Shown here: one piece after another, positions 38,619 to 47,709 of the stretch | Layout of the letters: each line of letters begins with the position of its first letter | Numbering within the stretch: position 1 is the first letter of the stretch | From: Demequina aestuarii | GTDB taxonomy: Bacteria; Actinomycetota; Actinomycetes; Actinomycetales; Demequinaceae | Direction: 5' to 3' | Assembly (NCBI RefSeq): GCF_000975095.1 | Contig: NZ_BBRD01000001.1 | Coordinates: 1,631,467-1,695,466, forward strand | DNA length: 64,000 bases | Made by a program: the position numbers and the translations under genes | Notes under the pieces: generated by a model | The model's database searches: none | Told to the model about the DNA's origin: nothing | Seen by the model: only the letters and a program-made list of their open reading frames with translations

Positions 38619-39542
38619 TTACGCGCCAGAGGGAGGGTCTTGGCGGTGTTGGGCGAGAAATTTCTCGAATTCCGCCCCGATTTCCTCCGCTGAGGGCAGC
38701 GGGCCGTCCAGTTGGATGCCGCTCTCGCGCTGTTCGACGAACGCGTCGTACTGCTGCTCGAGCTGAGAGACGAGCGCCTGCACCTCCTCGGACTCGGCGG
38801 TCTGGCGCGTGATCTCCTCGGCCGCGCGAGCCGCGCCCTCGTCGAGCGCGGACGATTCGAGTGCAAGACCCGAGATGCCCTCGATCTCCTCGATCGCCTT
38901 CTGGGCGGCCTGGGGGAAGGCGGACTGCGAGAGGTAGTGCGGCACGTGCACCGCGACGTTGATCGCCGACAGGCCCCACTGGCCGAATCGATACTCCATG
39001 AGGTTCTGCGCGCTTGCGGGCACGGTCACCGTGCCGAACACGCTCGGGGTCCCGGGCAGCAGGTCTTGGCGGGTGCCGTGGATGGTCGCCGTCAGCGGCC
39101 GCGTGTGCGGAACCGCCATCGGAATCCCGTGCGTGCCGAGCGTGAGCTCGATCCCCATCCGCTCCACGATCTCGCGCACGGCACGGATGTAGTGCTCCCA
39201 CCGGATGTCCGGCTCGAAGCCGTGCAGGAGCAGGAACGGCCGGCCTTCGGCGTCGTGAACCAGATCCACGTCGAGGTGAGGCTCGTCGTACTCGGTCCAC
39301 TGGTTCAGCGAGAACGTCATCTCGGGCCGGCGCGACCGGTAGTCGAGCAGCTGGTCGATGTCGAAGCTCGCCACGCGCACCGGCTCGCACTCGGCCAGGA
39401 TGTGCTGAGCGACGAGCGCTCCCGCGCGCCCGGCATCGATGAAGCCGCGCAGCGAGTGCACGAGCACCGCGCCTTCCTTGGGCGCGGTGGTGGCCCAGGC
39501 GTCGACGCCTTCCGGGTTCCAGCTGACGAGTGGGGTATCCAT
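38619..39542 (-). CDS. PAC2 family protein
   Basis: 307 residues. VLVHSLRGFIDAGRAGALVA, DYRSRRPEMTF and the later FLLLHGFEPDIRWE and GTHGIPMAVPHTRP are signatures of the PAC2 (proteasome assembly chaperone 2) family. Actinobacteria carry these proteins; some are linked to the Pup-proteasome system, but this one has no proteasome gene nearby. A helical acidic tail (about residues 225-300) is rich in Glu/Gln. GAGGA lies four bases before the ATG. Confidence 0.88.
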   Translation of the reverse strand: MDTPLVSWNPEGVDAWATTAPKEGAVLVHSLRGFIDAGRAGALVAQHILAECEPVRVASFDIDQLLDYRSRRPEMTFSLNQWTEYDEPHLDVDLVHDAEGRPFLLLHGFEPDIRWEHYIRAVREIVERMGIELTLGTHGIPMAVPHTRPLTATIHGTRQDLLPGTPSVFGTVTVPASAQNLMEYRFGQWGLSAINVAVHVPHYLSQSAFPQAAQKAIEEIEGISGLALESSALDEGAARAAEEITRQTAESEEVQALVSQLEQQYDAFVEQRESGIQLDGPLPSAEEIGAEFEKFLAQHRQDPPSGA

Positions 39543-39750
39543 GATGTCCTCATTCTTTCATGCGAGCGCCGTGTCGCCCCGCCGCGAGAGCACCATCACG
39601 CTCAGCGCGAAACTGCCTCGTACGGCCGATGCGCGAGCAGCCATGGTCCCGGGTGGCGACCTGCGGCTCGTGGTAGCCAGCACGGGCAGCGACGGGGATA
39701 ATGGATAACTGCCTCGGCCAGGGAACACCGAGACAGCGAGAGGTATGCCG
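39543..39750. other. Divergent intergenic region, PAC2/helD
   Basis: 208 bp. GATAAT at 39697-39702 is a probable -10 box for helD (leader of about 40 nt). One copy of the abundant nonamer lies at 39624-39632. No other gene or RNA was recognised. Confidence 0.45.
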
Positions 39751-41961
39751 ATGCACGACGACCGCACCCTTGCCGCAGAACGCCGCGGACTGGAGGCCGA
39801 GCAGCACGTGGTGGACGCGCTCTACGCGCGGCTCGACGATGTGCGGGACGAGGCGGGCCGCCGGCTCGCGGGCATTCGCCGCGAGGGCCCCTCCGGCTCA
39901 CCGCAGAACCGCTCGGAACGCGACGCGTTCGCGACCCTCTACGAGGACCGCATCATGCAGCTCGACGCGGTCGAGGACCGCCTGTGCTTTGGGCGCCTGG
40001 ACATGAGCGACGGGGAGCGCTTCTACGTGGGCCGCATCGGGCTCTCCGACGCCGACCACGCGCCGCTTCTCACCGACTGGCGCGCTCCCGCGGCGCAGGC
40101 GTTCTACGCCGCGACGGCCGCGAATCCCGGCGGCGTCATCAACCGCCGCCACCTCACCACCCGCGGACGCGCCGTCGTCGCAGTCGAGGACGACGTGCTC
40201 GACGTCGAGCGGCTGCACGAGGCCGGACTCGACGAGGGGCTCGCCGGCGAGGGCGCGCTGCTGGCCGCGCTCGGCGCTCGCCGCACCGGCCGCATGGGCG
40301 ACATCGTCGCGACCATCCAGACCGAGCAGGATGAGGTCATCCGGGCGCCTCTCACCGGCGCGCTGGTGGTCCAGGGCGGGCCTGGCACCGGAAAGACCGC
40401 GGTCGCCCTGCACCGCGCGGCCTTCCTGATGTACCACCACCGAGAGCAGCTCGAGCGGCGAGGAGTGCTGATGATCGGCCCCTCGCGCCAGTTCCTGCGC
40501 TACATCGACCACGTGCTGCCCTCGCTCGGCGAGACCGGAGCAGTCTCGACCACCCTCGCCGGTCTGGTCCGGGGGGCCGCCATCACCGGGGTGGAGTCGG
40601 ACCAGGTCGCCGCACTCAAGGGCCGCACCGAGATGGCCGCCGTCGTGAAGAACGCGGTGCGCGAGCGCCAGCGGGTGCCGAAGGCCGACCAAGAGGTGCG
40701 GATCGATGGGCGCACTGTGGTGATCCGCCGCTCCGACGTCAAGGAGGCGCAGTCGCGCGCCAGGCGCGAGGGCCGCCCTCACAACGACGCGCGCGCGGCG
40801 TTCGCGAAGGACATGATCTCGCGGCTCACGAACCAGCTCATGGAGCAGCTCGAGTCACACCTCGACGCCGACGACCGTATCGAGCTGGAGCGCGACGTGC
40901 GCGACTCGAAGGCCGTGCGCGTGATGCTCAACCTGTGCTGGCTGCCCGTGTCCCCAGCACAGCTGCTGTGTGACCTGTTCTCGAAGCCTCACCTGCTCGA
41001 CTACGCCGCTCGCTCCTTCGACCAGGCCGAGCGCGACCTGCTGCTGCGGCCCGCATCGGCGCCGTTCACGGAAGCCGACATCCCGCTGCTCGATGAGGCC
41101 GCCGAGCTCCTAGGCGACATGCCCGGGGATGCCCCACGCGCCGCCAGCGCCGAGGCGAGCGAAGAGGAGTTGGACTACGCGCGCTCCGTCCTCGACACCT
41201 TCGGCGGCGACGGCATGGTGAGCGCGGAATCGCTCGCGGCCCGCATGAAGGGCAGCGAAGCGCGCATGTCCGTGGCGGAGCGCGCGATGCGCGACCGCAC
41301 GTGGACCTATGGGCACGTGGTGGTCGACGAGGCCCAGGAGCTCTCTCCCATGGCCTGGCGCATGCTGCTGCGGCGGTGCCCCACGCGCTCGTTCACGATC
41401 GTGGGCGACGTGGCGCAGGTGGCCTCCGCGGCGGGCTCTCGATGGTGGCCAGAGACGATGGATCCGTTGTTCGGCGACTCGTGGCACATGCGCGAGCTCA
41501 CCATCTCGTATCGCATCCCCGCTGCGGTGGCCGAGGTGGCTCAGGCCTTCGCGACGGCCGCTCGGCTGCCCGTCAGCGAGCTGCGCGCGGCACGCGAGTT
41601 GGAGAGTGCGGTCGCCACGACGTCGGTCGCCGGCGCCGATGCGCTGATGACCACGGCGGCACGCATCGCGGTGAAGCACGCGAACGAGATGGCGGATGGC
41701 GAGGGCGGGCTGGTTGCCGTGATCGTTCCCGACGCGATGGCGGCCAGTGCACGCGCGTCCATCGCGGCGTTGGAGGTCGACGACACCGCCGTCGAGGTTC
41801 ACACGGCGCGCGAGACGAAGGGCCTCGAGTTCGACGTGGCCATCGTGGTCGAGCCCGCTGCGATCGCCGCTCGACCGGGGGATCTGTATGTGGCTCTCAC
41901 TCGGCCCACGCGCCGTCTCGAGATCGTGCACGCGGAGGGGCTCCCGTCCGGTCTGGCCTGA
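39751..41961 (+). CDS. helD: RNA polymerase recycling helicase-like HelD
   Basis: 736-residue UvrD/Rep-like ATPase. An N-terminal coiled coil (RRGLEAEQHVVDALYARLDD) is the HelD arm that enters the RNA polymerase secondary channel; then FYVGRIGLSD, Walker A GGPGTGKTAVAL (near 209), VVDEAQELSPMAW, GDVAQ, TISYRIP, and AREVKGLEFD-like TARETKGLEFD. Actinobacterial class II HelD frees stalled polymerase and can confer rifampicin tolerance. The second ATG (39751) is chosen because GAGAGG lies seven bases upstream; the first ATG at 39745 is one base from it. Confidence 0.9.
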   Translation: MHDDRTLAAERRGLEAEQHVVDALYARLDDVRDEAGRRLAGIRREGPSGSPQNRSERDAFATLYEDRIMQLDAVEDRLCFGRLDMSDGERFYVGRIGLSDADHAPLLTDWRAPAAQAFYAATAANPGGVINRRHLTTRGRAVVAVEDDVLDVERLHEAGLDEGLAGEGALLAALGARRTGRMGDIVATIQTEQDEVIRAPLTGALVVQGGPGTGKTAVALHRAAFLMYHHREQLERRGVLMIGPSRQFLRYIDHVLPSLGETGAVSTTLAGLVRGAAITGVESDQVAALKGRTEMAAVVKNAVRERQRVPKADQEVRIDGRTVVIRRSDVKEAQSRARREGRPHNDARAAFAKDMISRLTNQLMEQLESHLDADDRIELERDVRDSKAVRVMLNLCWLPVSPAQLLCDLFSKPHLLDYAARSFDQAERDLLLRPASAPFTEADIPLLDEAAELLGDMPGDAPRAASAEASEEELDYARSVLDTFGGDGMVSAESLAARMKGSEARMSVAERAMRDRTWTYGHVVVDEAQELSPMAWRMLLRRCPTRSFTIVGDVAQVASAAGSRWWPETMDPLFGDSWHMRELTISYRIPAAVAEVAQAFATAARLPVSELRAARELESAVATTSVAGADALMTTAARIAVKHANEMADGEGGLVAVIVPDAMAASARASIAALEVDDTAVEVHTARETKGLEFDVAIVVEPAAIAARPGDLYVALTRPTRRLEIVHAEGLPSGLA

Positions 41962-42022
41962 CCCCCCGTCGCCCTCCCCGCATCGGCCGTCCTGCTGGCG
42001 TCGGGCGCGGAACGCGTCCTGG

Positions 42023-42820
42023 CTACTGGCACGGGCCGGCGCCGGCGATCGCCAATCCGGCCCGGTCACCCGGGCCCCAGGTGATGAGCATGCTGTTCTC
42101 GTCGTTCATGAGCTCCGTCGGGTCGTCCACGTGCGCGAGTCCGATCACGTGGGCGAGCTCGTGCATGATCACGGCGGTCGCGAGGGCGGTGCCGCGGCGC
42201 GACTCCATCAGCTCCGTCACGTCCTGGGTGTCGAGCACGACCACGCCGGCCGCCAGGAAGCGCTGCTCGCCGAAGGCCCCGTTCACGGAGCTCGAGCCGC
42301 CGAGGCCCGTCACCGAGCCCGCCAGCTCCGGGGTCTGCTCCTCGGTGGACCAGCCCACGATGACCGGCGAGAAGCCCTCTCCGTAACGCTCCTGGAACAG
42401 GGGGCGGTCGAAGCCCGCGACCTCGTCGGTCTCTCCCACGTACTCGAAGACCAGACCCGTGTGCCGGGCTACGTCGGCGACGGCGTCGCGCACCAGCTGG
42501 TCGGCGCCCTCCGGCATGCCCGTGGGGTTGTGGGTCCACTCGACGGCGCGGCACGGGTCGTAGCGCGTGGGGCCCTGGGCGGTCTCCTCGAACATGAAGG
42601 CATGGCTGCCGTCCGTCGTGACGGGCAGGCTCGAGGCCCGGCGCTCCGAGGGGCCGTCGGGAATCGGGATGCGGATCTGCTCGCCCTCGACCACCAGCAC
42701 GTTGCGCGGCTTACCGAGGTGTTGCCACTCCGACAGGTCGAATCCCGTGGCGTAGGCGGTCCCGACGACCGCGACCGCGCCGACCGCCATGATGACGGCC
42801 AGCCGGCCGAGAGCTCTCAT
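42023..42820 (-). CDS. Secreted matrixin-like zinc metalloprotease
   Basis: 265 residues with an N-terminal hydrophobic segment (LAVIMAVGAVAVVGTAYA) acting as signal peptide or anchor. The zinc site HELAHVIGLAHVDD, near residue 220, is the metzincin HExxHxxGxxH pattern, with a downstream NDENSM turn. Otherwise the sequence is not a known named protease. Substrate unknown; predicted outside the membrane. The ATG lacks a strong ribosome site; CACGCT six bases upstream could be a -10 box. Convergent with helD. Confidence 0.8.
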   Translation of the reverse strand: MRALGRLAVIMAVGAVAVVGTAYATGFDLSEWQHLGKPRNVLVVEGEQIRIPIPDGPSERRASSLPVTTDGSHAFMFEETAQGPTRYDPCRAVEWTHNPTGMPEGADQLVRDAVADVARHTGLVFEYVGETDEVAGFDRPLFQERYGEGFSPVIVGWSTEEQTPELAGSVTGLGGSSSVNGAFGEQRFLAAGVVVLDTQDVTELMESRRGTALATAVIMHELAHVIGLAHVDDPTELMNDENSMLITWGPGDRAGLAIAGAGPCQ

Positions 42821-42907
42821 GCCACCAGCGTGCCACGACGCACCGTTGAGCGACCCCGTATCGGGCCGCTCGGGACTGTGGAGTTGGTAACACCCCCACG
42901 AGTGCGA

Positions 42908-42913
42908 GATACT
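42908..42913 (+). promoter_or_regulatory. Promoter of serA
   Basis: GATACT, seven bases before GTG 42921, with TTGGTA 18 bp upstream as a -35 box (about 42884-42889). One of the clearest leaderless promoters in the window. Confidence 0.6.
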
Positions 42914-42920
42914 TCGGCAC

Positions 42921-44117
42921 GTGCGCGCACTTCTCTTGGAAAACCTCCACCCCCAGGCCACTGCCATCCTCGAAGCCTCCGACGTCGCCGTGGAGAACCA
43001 CGGCGGCGCGATGGACGAGGACGAACTCATCGAAGCCCTCGACGGCGTCGAGCTTCTCGGCATCCGCTCGAAGACCCAGCTCACCGAGCGGGTGATCGCG
43101 GCGTCCCCATCGCTGTGCGCCGTCGGTGCGTTCTCGATCGGCACCAACCAGATCGACCTCGCCGCCGCCGCGCGCCGGGGCATCGCGGCCTTCAACGCGC
43201 CGTTCTCCAACACGCGGTCCGTGGTCGAGATGGCCATCGCGGAGATGGTCTCGCTCACCCGGCGCCTGCCGGTCCACAACCGCCTGATGCACGAGGGCGT
43301 GTGGAACAAGAGTGCCGACGGCGCTCACGAGATCCGCACCCGCACACTCGGCATCGTCGGCTACGGCAACATCGGCTCGCAGCTGTCCGTCGTCGCCGAG
43401 GCGCTCGGCATGAACGTGATCTTCTTCGACAGCGCCGAGAAGCTGGCGCTGGGCAACGCGACCCGCATGCCCACCCTCGAGTCGCTGCTGCAGGCCGCGG
43501 ACATCGTCACGCTCCACGTGGACGGCCGTGCCGGGAACCAGGGCTTCTTCGGACGGGCCCAGTTCGAGGCCATGAAGCCAGGCGCACTGTTCCTCAACCT
43601 GTCGCGCGGGTTCATCGTCGACGTCGAGGCGCTCCGCGAGGGACTCGAATCGGGCGCCATCGGCGGCGCCGCGATCGACGTGTTCCCCGAGGAGCCCAAG
43701 AAGAAGGGCGATCCGTTCGTGTCGCCCCTCCAGAACGTCCCCAACGTCATCCTCACGCCGCACATCGGCGGCTCCACGGAAGAGGCGCAGCGCGACATCG
43801 GCATCTTCGTGTCGACCCGCCTGCGCGACTACGTCGAGACGGGATCGACGTCGCTGAGCGTCAACCTCCCCAACCTGCAGCTCGCGCTGCCGCAGGGCGC
43901 GCACCGCATCGCGCACCTCCACGACAACATCCCTGGTGTGCTCGCCGCGGTCAACCGTGAACTCGCCGAGCACGACGTCAACATCGAGGGCCAGCTGCTC
44001 GCGACGCGCGGTGACCTCGGCTACGTGGTCACCGACGTCGCCTCCGGACTGACGGACGATGCGGTCGCCGCGCTTGGCGCGATGCCCGGCACGGTGCGCC
44101 TGCGGGTGCTCTCATAG
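42921..44117 (+). CDS. serA: D-3-phosphoglycerate dehydrogenase
   Basis: First enzyme of serine synthesis, oxidising 3-phosphoglycerate with NAD+. The nucleotide loop GYGNIGSQ lies near residue 147; the catalytic triad includes Arg near SKTQLT, Glu and His in TPHIGGSTEEA (near 280). A C-terminal ACT-like domain (about 325-398) is the usual serine-feedback site. 398 residues, the E. coli-like type. GTG start with an adjacent -10 box. The next gene begins at or just after its stop. Confidence 0.95.
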   Translation: MRALLLENLHPQATAILEASDVAVENHGGAMDEDELIEALDGVELLGIRSKTQLTERVIAASPSLCAVGAFSIGTNQIDLAAAARRGIAAFNAPFSNTRSVVEMAIAEMVSLTRRLPVHNRLMHEGVWNKSADGAHEIRTRTLGIVGYGNIGSQLSVVAEALGMNVIFFDSAEKLALGNATRMPTLESLLQAADIVTLHVDGRAGNQGFFGRAQFEAMKPGALFLNLSRGFIVDVEALREGLESGAIGGAAIDVFPEEPKKKGDPFVSPLQNVPNVILTPHIGGSTEEAQRDIGIFVSTRLRDYVETGSTSLSVNLPNLQLALPQGAHRIAHLHDNIPGVLAAVNRELAEHDVNIEGQLLATRGDLGYVVTDVASGLTDDAVAALGAMPGTVRLRVLS

Positions 44118-44188
44118 CCGCCGGCGCCGTCCCCTTCCGCGACCTCGGGCTTCCCGAGGCCCTGGTCGCCGCGCTCGAGAGCGCTGGC

Positions 44189-46438
44189 ATGGAGACGGCC
44201 TTCCCCATTCAGTCGGCGACGATCGCCGATGCGCTCGCTGGACGCGACGTGCTGGGCCGTGCCCGCACGGGCTCCGGCAAGACGCTCGGCTTCGGCCTCC
44301 CCGCCATCGCTCTGCTGGCGCAGACCGGTCGACCCACGCCGCATCGGCCGCGCGCGGTCGTGCTGGTGCCGACGCGTGAGCTCGCCATGCAGGTCAACGA
44401 CGCTCTGGAGCCGTTCGCGCACTCCATGCACGTGTCGCTTCGCCTGATCGCCGGCGGGCTGTCGATGTCCAAGCAGATCCGCTCGCTCGAGCGTGGCGTG
44501 CACCTGGTGATCGCGACCCCTGGGCGGCTCGCCGACCTGGTGCGTCGCGGTGAGGCCGACCTGTCTGAGACGCGCATCGTCGTACTCGACGAGGCGGACC
44601 ACATGGCGCAGATGGGCTTCATGGACGAGATCGAGGAGATCCTCGAGCGTGTGCCGGGCGGCGCCCAGCGCCTGCTGTTCTCCGCGACGCTCGACGGCGA
44701 CGTCGACAAGCTGGTGGCGACGTCCATGACGGACCCCGCGCGACACGACGTCACCGGTGGGGACGACGGCCCCTCGACCATGAACCACGTCGTGCTGCAC
44801 GTGCCGCCGCACGCGAAGTACCAGTTCGCCACACGGATCGCCGCGCGCAAGGGCCGCACGATCGTGTTCGTGCGCTCCAAGCTCGGGTGCGACCGGATCG
44901 CGGCGCAGATGCGCGATGCGGGCGTGCTCGCCGTCGCGCTGCACGGCGACAAGTCGCAGAACGAACGCAATGCGGCGATCACCGGCTTCCGCGCCGGCAC
45001 CATCCCCGTACTGGTCGCGACCGACGTCGCGGCCCGCGGCATCCACGTCGACCACGTGGACCTGGTGATGCAGATGGACCCGCCGGCCGACCACAAGGAC
45101 TACACCCACCGCGCCGGACGCACCGCGCGGGCCGGTGAGGACGGTCTGGTCGTCACCCTCGCTCTCCCCCATCAGCGGCGCACGGTCGAAGGTCTGATGG
45201 ACCGCGCCGGCATCGACGCGACGGTCACGGTGCTCCGCCAAGCCGACGAGGCTGCGTTCATGACGCTGTCTGGGCTGACGGGTGCCGAGGAACCTTCTGG
45301 CGAACCGGTCGCGGAACCGTACATGGGCGGCGCTGGACGCCGAACCCGCGAATCCGGTCGCCAAGATCGCGGGGCTCGGTCCGCACGTCCCTCACGGGGC
45401 GACCGCGGCCGACGGCCGGCGCACGGCCGAGCCGCCGAGGTCGCTCCGACCCCGCAGCACGAGCACGCCAAGGCCCGCAGCGAGCTCGAACGCCGCGAAC
45501 GTGAACTGCAGGCGCGGGAGCGCGAGATTGCGTTGCGCGAGCAGCGCCTCGGCAATCAGGGGGCCCCTGCCTCTGAGGCACGCACGACGAACGCACGCGA
45601 CGACCGCACACCCCGCAGCCGTGAGGGTTGGGCGACCAAGTCGCCCAGTGGGCGCGACGCGTGGAAGCGCAAGCCGGGTGGCAAGCGCGACCGCAGGGAC
45701 GACGAACGCCCGGGCCGTGCGCGCGACGAGCGCAACGCCACCGGCCGACGCGGCGAGCGGCCCTCCACCGGCTGGAGCGATGAGCGCCCCAGCCGTGGAC
45801 GCGGCGAGCGCCCTGGACGCGGGCGTGACGAGCGTCCCGCCAGTGGTCCGCGTGACGCGCGTTCCCCGCGTGGGCGCAGTGAGCGGCCCACCACCGGGTG
45901 GCGTGACGAGCGTCCCTCCGCCGACCGCCGCACCGACCGCGCGGGCGGCGACAGCCGTGACGCGCGCTCCCGTGGGCGAGAGCGCGACGCGCGTCAGGAT
46001 CGTAGCGAGCGTGGCGGGAGCCGCGAGTGGGACGGCGACCGCAGCAGCGGGCCGCGCAGCAGTGGCAGCGATCGCGGGGCACGTCCCCCCTTCGCGCGTG
46101 ACAGCCGTGACCGGCCCTCACGCGCTCCTGAGGCCCGGGGCCGTGGCCCGCAGCGTCGCGACGACTCCTCGTCGGACGCTCGCGCTGCACGCCGCAGTCC
46201 GGATGGTGCCCCACGGGGTGAGCGGACCGAGCGCGACGCACGCCCGAACCGCGACGACCGACCGGGGCGCGGCGCCGCGGCATCGGACTCGCGCTCCACG
46301 CGACCCGAGCGCAGTGACAGGCCGGAGCGCGCCTCCACTGGCGGCAAGAAGGCTGGCAAGGGCGACAAGAAGAAGAAGGGCAAGGGAGCCCCTGCTGCGG
46401 GACGGCGCGGCAAGCCCCGGCCCAAGACGAAGGGCTAG
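44189..46438 (+). CDS. DEAD-box RNA helicase with long Arg-rich tail
   Basis: Superfamily 2 RNA helicase: ARTGSGKT, PTRELA, TPGR, VLDEADHM, SAT, HGDKSQNERN, DVAARGIHV and HRAGRTARAG are all intact in residues 30-320. From about residue 384 to the end (749) there is a low-complexity basic tail with repeated DERP, GERP and RGR units, probably RNA-binding and disordered. The ATG at 44189 is the first usual start, but it falls inside the conserved Q-motif region: the frame continues upstream to the serA stop (PFRDLGLPEALVAALESAG) with only ATA (44114) or CTG (44162) as possible starts. The real protein is probably about 25 residues longer. Confidence 0.9.
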   Translation: METAFPIQSATIADALAGRDVLGRARTGSGKTLGFGLPAIALLAQTGRPTPHRPRAVVLVPTRELAMQVNDALEPFAHSMHVSLRLIAGGLSMSKQIRSLERGVHLVIATPGRLADLVRRGEADLSETRIVVLDEADHMAQMGFMDEIEEILERVPGGAQRLLFSATLDGDVDKLVATSMTDPARHDVTGGDDGPSTMNHVVLHVPPHAKYQFATRIAARKGRTIVFVRSKLGCDRIAAQMRDAGVLAVALHGDKSQNERNAAITGFRAGTIPVLVATDVAARGIHVDHVDLVMQMDPPADHKDYTHRAGRTARAGEDGLVVTLALPHQRRTVEGLMDRAGIDATVTVLRQADEAAFMTLSGLTGAEEPSGEPVAEPYMGGAGRRTRESGRQDRGARSARPSRGDRGRRPAHGRAAEVAPTPQHEHAKARSELERRERELQAREREIALREQRLGNQGAPASEARTTNARDDRTPRSREGWATKSPSGRDAWKRKPGGKRDRRDDERPGRARDERNATGRRGERPSTGWSDERPSRGRGERPGRGRDERPASGPRDARSPRGRSERPTTGWRDERPSADRRTDRAGGDSRDARSRGRERDARQDRSERGGSREWDGDRSSGPRSSGSDRGARPPFARDSRDRPSRAPEARGRGPQRRDDSSSDARAARRSPDGAPRGERTERDARPNRDDRPGRGAAASDSRSTRPERSDRPERASTGGKKAGKGDKKKKGKGAPAAGRRGKPRPKTKG

Positions 46439-46440
46439 CC

Positions 46441-46467
46441 GGCGCGTTCAGGGTCCCTGAGCGCGCC
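46441..46467 (+). terminator. Terminator hairpin after the DEAD-box gene
   Basis: GGCGCGTTCAGGG and CCCTGAGCGCGCC pair over 13 bp with one G-T wobble, starting two bases after the stop codon. Confidence 0.6.
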
Positions 46468-46470
46468 AGT

Positions 46471-46494
46471 GGCTCAGCGGCTCAGCGGCTCAGC
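46471..46494. repeat. Three tandem GGCTCAGC units
   Basis: Three perfect 8-bp copies in the gap between the convergent DEAD-box and nrdR genes, followed by a partial fourth. A likely slippage site; no role is apparent. Confidence 0.8.
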
Positions 46495-46553
46495 GGCACG
46501 CGGGCCTCGTCCCTGGCCACGGGCGTGGTCTCTGCGACGGGTGAGCGACGCCC

Positions 46554-47012
46554 CTAGGACTCGGCGGCGTCCTCGGCCCGCAGGCGGGCGATCGCACTCT
46601 CGAAGTCGTCGAGGCTGTCGAAGCCTTGGTACACGCTGGCGAAGCGCAGGTACGCGATCTCGTCGAGCTCGCGCAACGGCGGGAGAATCGCGAGCCCGAT
46701 GTCAGTCGCGTCGATCTCGGCCTGGCCAGAGGCCCGGATGGCCTCTTCCACCTTGTGCGCGAGATGTGCGAGGTCGTCGTCGCTCACGGGCCTGCCCTGG
46801 CACGCCTTGCGCACGCCGTTGACGACCTTCTCCCGGCTGAACGGTTCCGCGACGCCACTGCGCTTCAGCACCGTGAGGCTCGCAATCTCGAGCGTCGAGA
46901 AGCGCTTGCCACAGTTCGGGCACTCGCGCCGTCGCCGAATGGACGAACCATCATCTGAGGTGCGGGAGTCGACCACTCGCGAGTCGGGGTGGCGGCAGAA
47001 CGGGCAGTGCAT
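46554..47012 (-). CDS. nrdR: Ribonucleotide reductase repressor NrdR
   Basis: Zinc-ribbon and ATP-cone regulator that represses nrd genes when dATP is high. [17 protein letters not shown] and [12 protein letters not shown] give the four zinc cysteines; the ATP cone follows ([20 protein letters not shown]). 152 residues. The ATG at 47012, nine codons into a longer frame, is the conserved start. Its nrd targets are not in this window. Confidence 0.97.
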   Translation of the reverse strand: MHCPFCRHPDSRVVDSRTSDDGSSIRRRRECPNCGKRFSTLEIASLTVLKRSGVAEPFSREKVVNGVRKACQGRPVSDDDLAHLAHKVEEAIRASGQAEIDATDIGLAILPPLRELDEIAYLRFASVYQGFDSLDDFESAIARLRAEDAAES

Positions 47013-47091
47013 GGCACTACTCTCCCACGAACACCCCACCCGCGGTTTGCCTCACGCGTGCATGCGCCTCAGGCACGGCACGAGCTGCTGG

Positions 47092-47526
47092 TCACCGCTC
47101 CAGTGCGGGGATGTAGATCTGCTCGCCGGCACGCAGTGACGAGTCCCCCATGGCGTTGAGGGTCTGCAGCTGGGAGATCGTGTCGTGGACATCCTCGCCC
47201 GGGCCCGTGAGAGCGGCGGCGATCGACCACAGGCTCTCGCCCTGCGCCACGGTGTACGTGTCAAAGGCCATCACGTCGGTGGCCTCCGAGCCCGCGAATG
47301 CGCGGGGCGCCAGGAGGGCGATCAGGGCGAGCACCACGAGAACGAACGTGACACGACGCGCACGGCCGACCGCGCTGTGCAGCGGCCGGACACTGACGAC
47401 CCGGCGCACGGTCACGTCGGCGCCTCCGCGGCGTCGGACAGGCTCCTGGACACGGGTACGGCCCTGCACTCCGATACGGCCTTGCACTCGGACAGATCCC
47501 GGTGCGGAAATCGCATATGCAGTCAT
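47092..47526 (-). CDS. SOS-linked LysM protein, probable division suppressor
   Basis: 144 residues: a basic cytoplasmic N terminus, one membrane helix (VTFVLVVLALIALLAP, near 58-75) and an external LysM domain (YTVAQGESLWSIA to EQIYIPALER). Position, size and architecture match YneA of Bacillus and the ChiZ/Rv2719c and DivS genes that are divergent from lexA and stop division after DNA damage. Two LexA boxes lie immediately upstream. GGAGGG precedes the ATG by four bases. Function is inferred from context; no hydrolase motif is seen. Confidence 0.82.
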   Translation of the reverse strand: MTAYAISAPGSVRVQGRIGVQGRTRVQEPVRRRGGADVTVRRVVSVRPLHSAVGRARRVTFVLVVLALIALLAPRAFAGSEATDVMAFDTYTVAQGESLWSIAAALTGPGEDVHDTISQLQTLNAMGDSSLRAGEQIYIPALER

Positions 47527-47538
47527 GTCACCCTCCAT

Positions 47539-47554
47539 TCGAACATGTGTTCGT
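47539..47554. promoter_or_regulatory. LexA box 1
   Basis: TCGAACATGTGTTCGT, one mismatch from the actinobacterial SOS palindrome TCGAAC-N4-GTTCGA. It lies 13 bp before the LysM gene start. Confidence 0.8.
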
Positions 47555-47569
47555 CGAACACCTGTTCTA
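47554..47569. promoter_or_regulatory. LexA box 2
   Basis: TCGAACACCTGTTCTA, directly abutting box 1 (one shared base). Two adjacent boxes suggest cooperative and tight repression of the LysM gene. Confidence 0.75.
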
Positions 47570-47605
47570 TTAGTAGCACTCGCGCGCAGGTCACGCAAGA
47601 CACGC

Positions 47606-47621
47606 TCGAACATATGTTTGA
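47606..47621. promoter_or_regulatory. LexA box 3
   Basis: TCGAACATATGTTTGA, 88 bp before the lexA start; probably the autoregulatory site of lexA. Confidence 0.75.
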
Positions 47622-47709
47622 TTTCGGTGCTTCCGTGCCCTAGCGTCATGGGTGTCACCTCATCACCGAGGTCTGACATCGACACGGGCCCGGCCCGCGA
47701 GGAGGAGTC

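Noticed and set aside
41747..43960. 737-residue plus-strand frame over the protease and serA
   Set aside because: Runs out of frame through three confirmed genes; Arg/His-rich.
44083..44188. Helicase start inside serA
   Set aside because: No ATG, GTG or TTG in the helicase frame between the previous stop and 44189.
45282..46460. 392-residue alternative frame in the helicase tail
   Set aside because: Repeat-rich DNA leaves several frames open; the helicase frame is continuous with its catalytic core.
47013..47091. Possible NrdR box upstream of nrdR
   Set aside because: The gap has no match to the ACACTATATNTTGTGT-like NrdR box.
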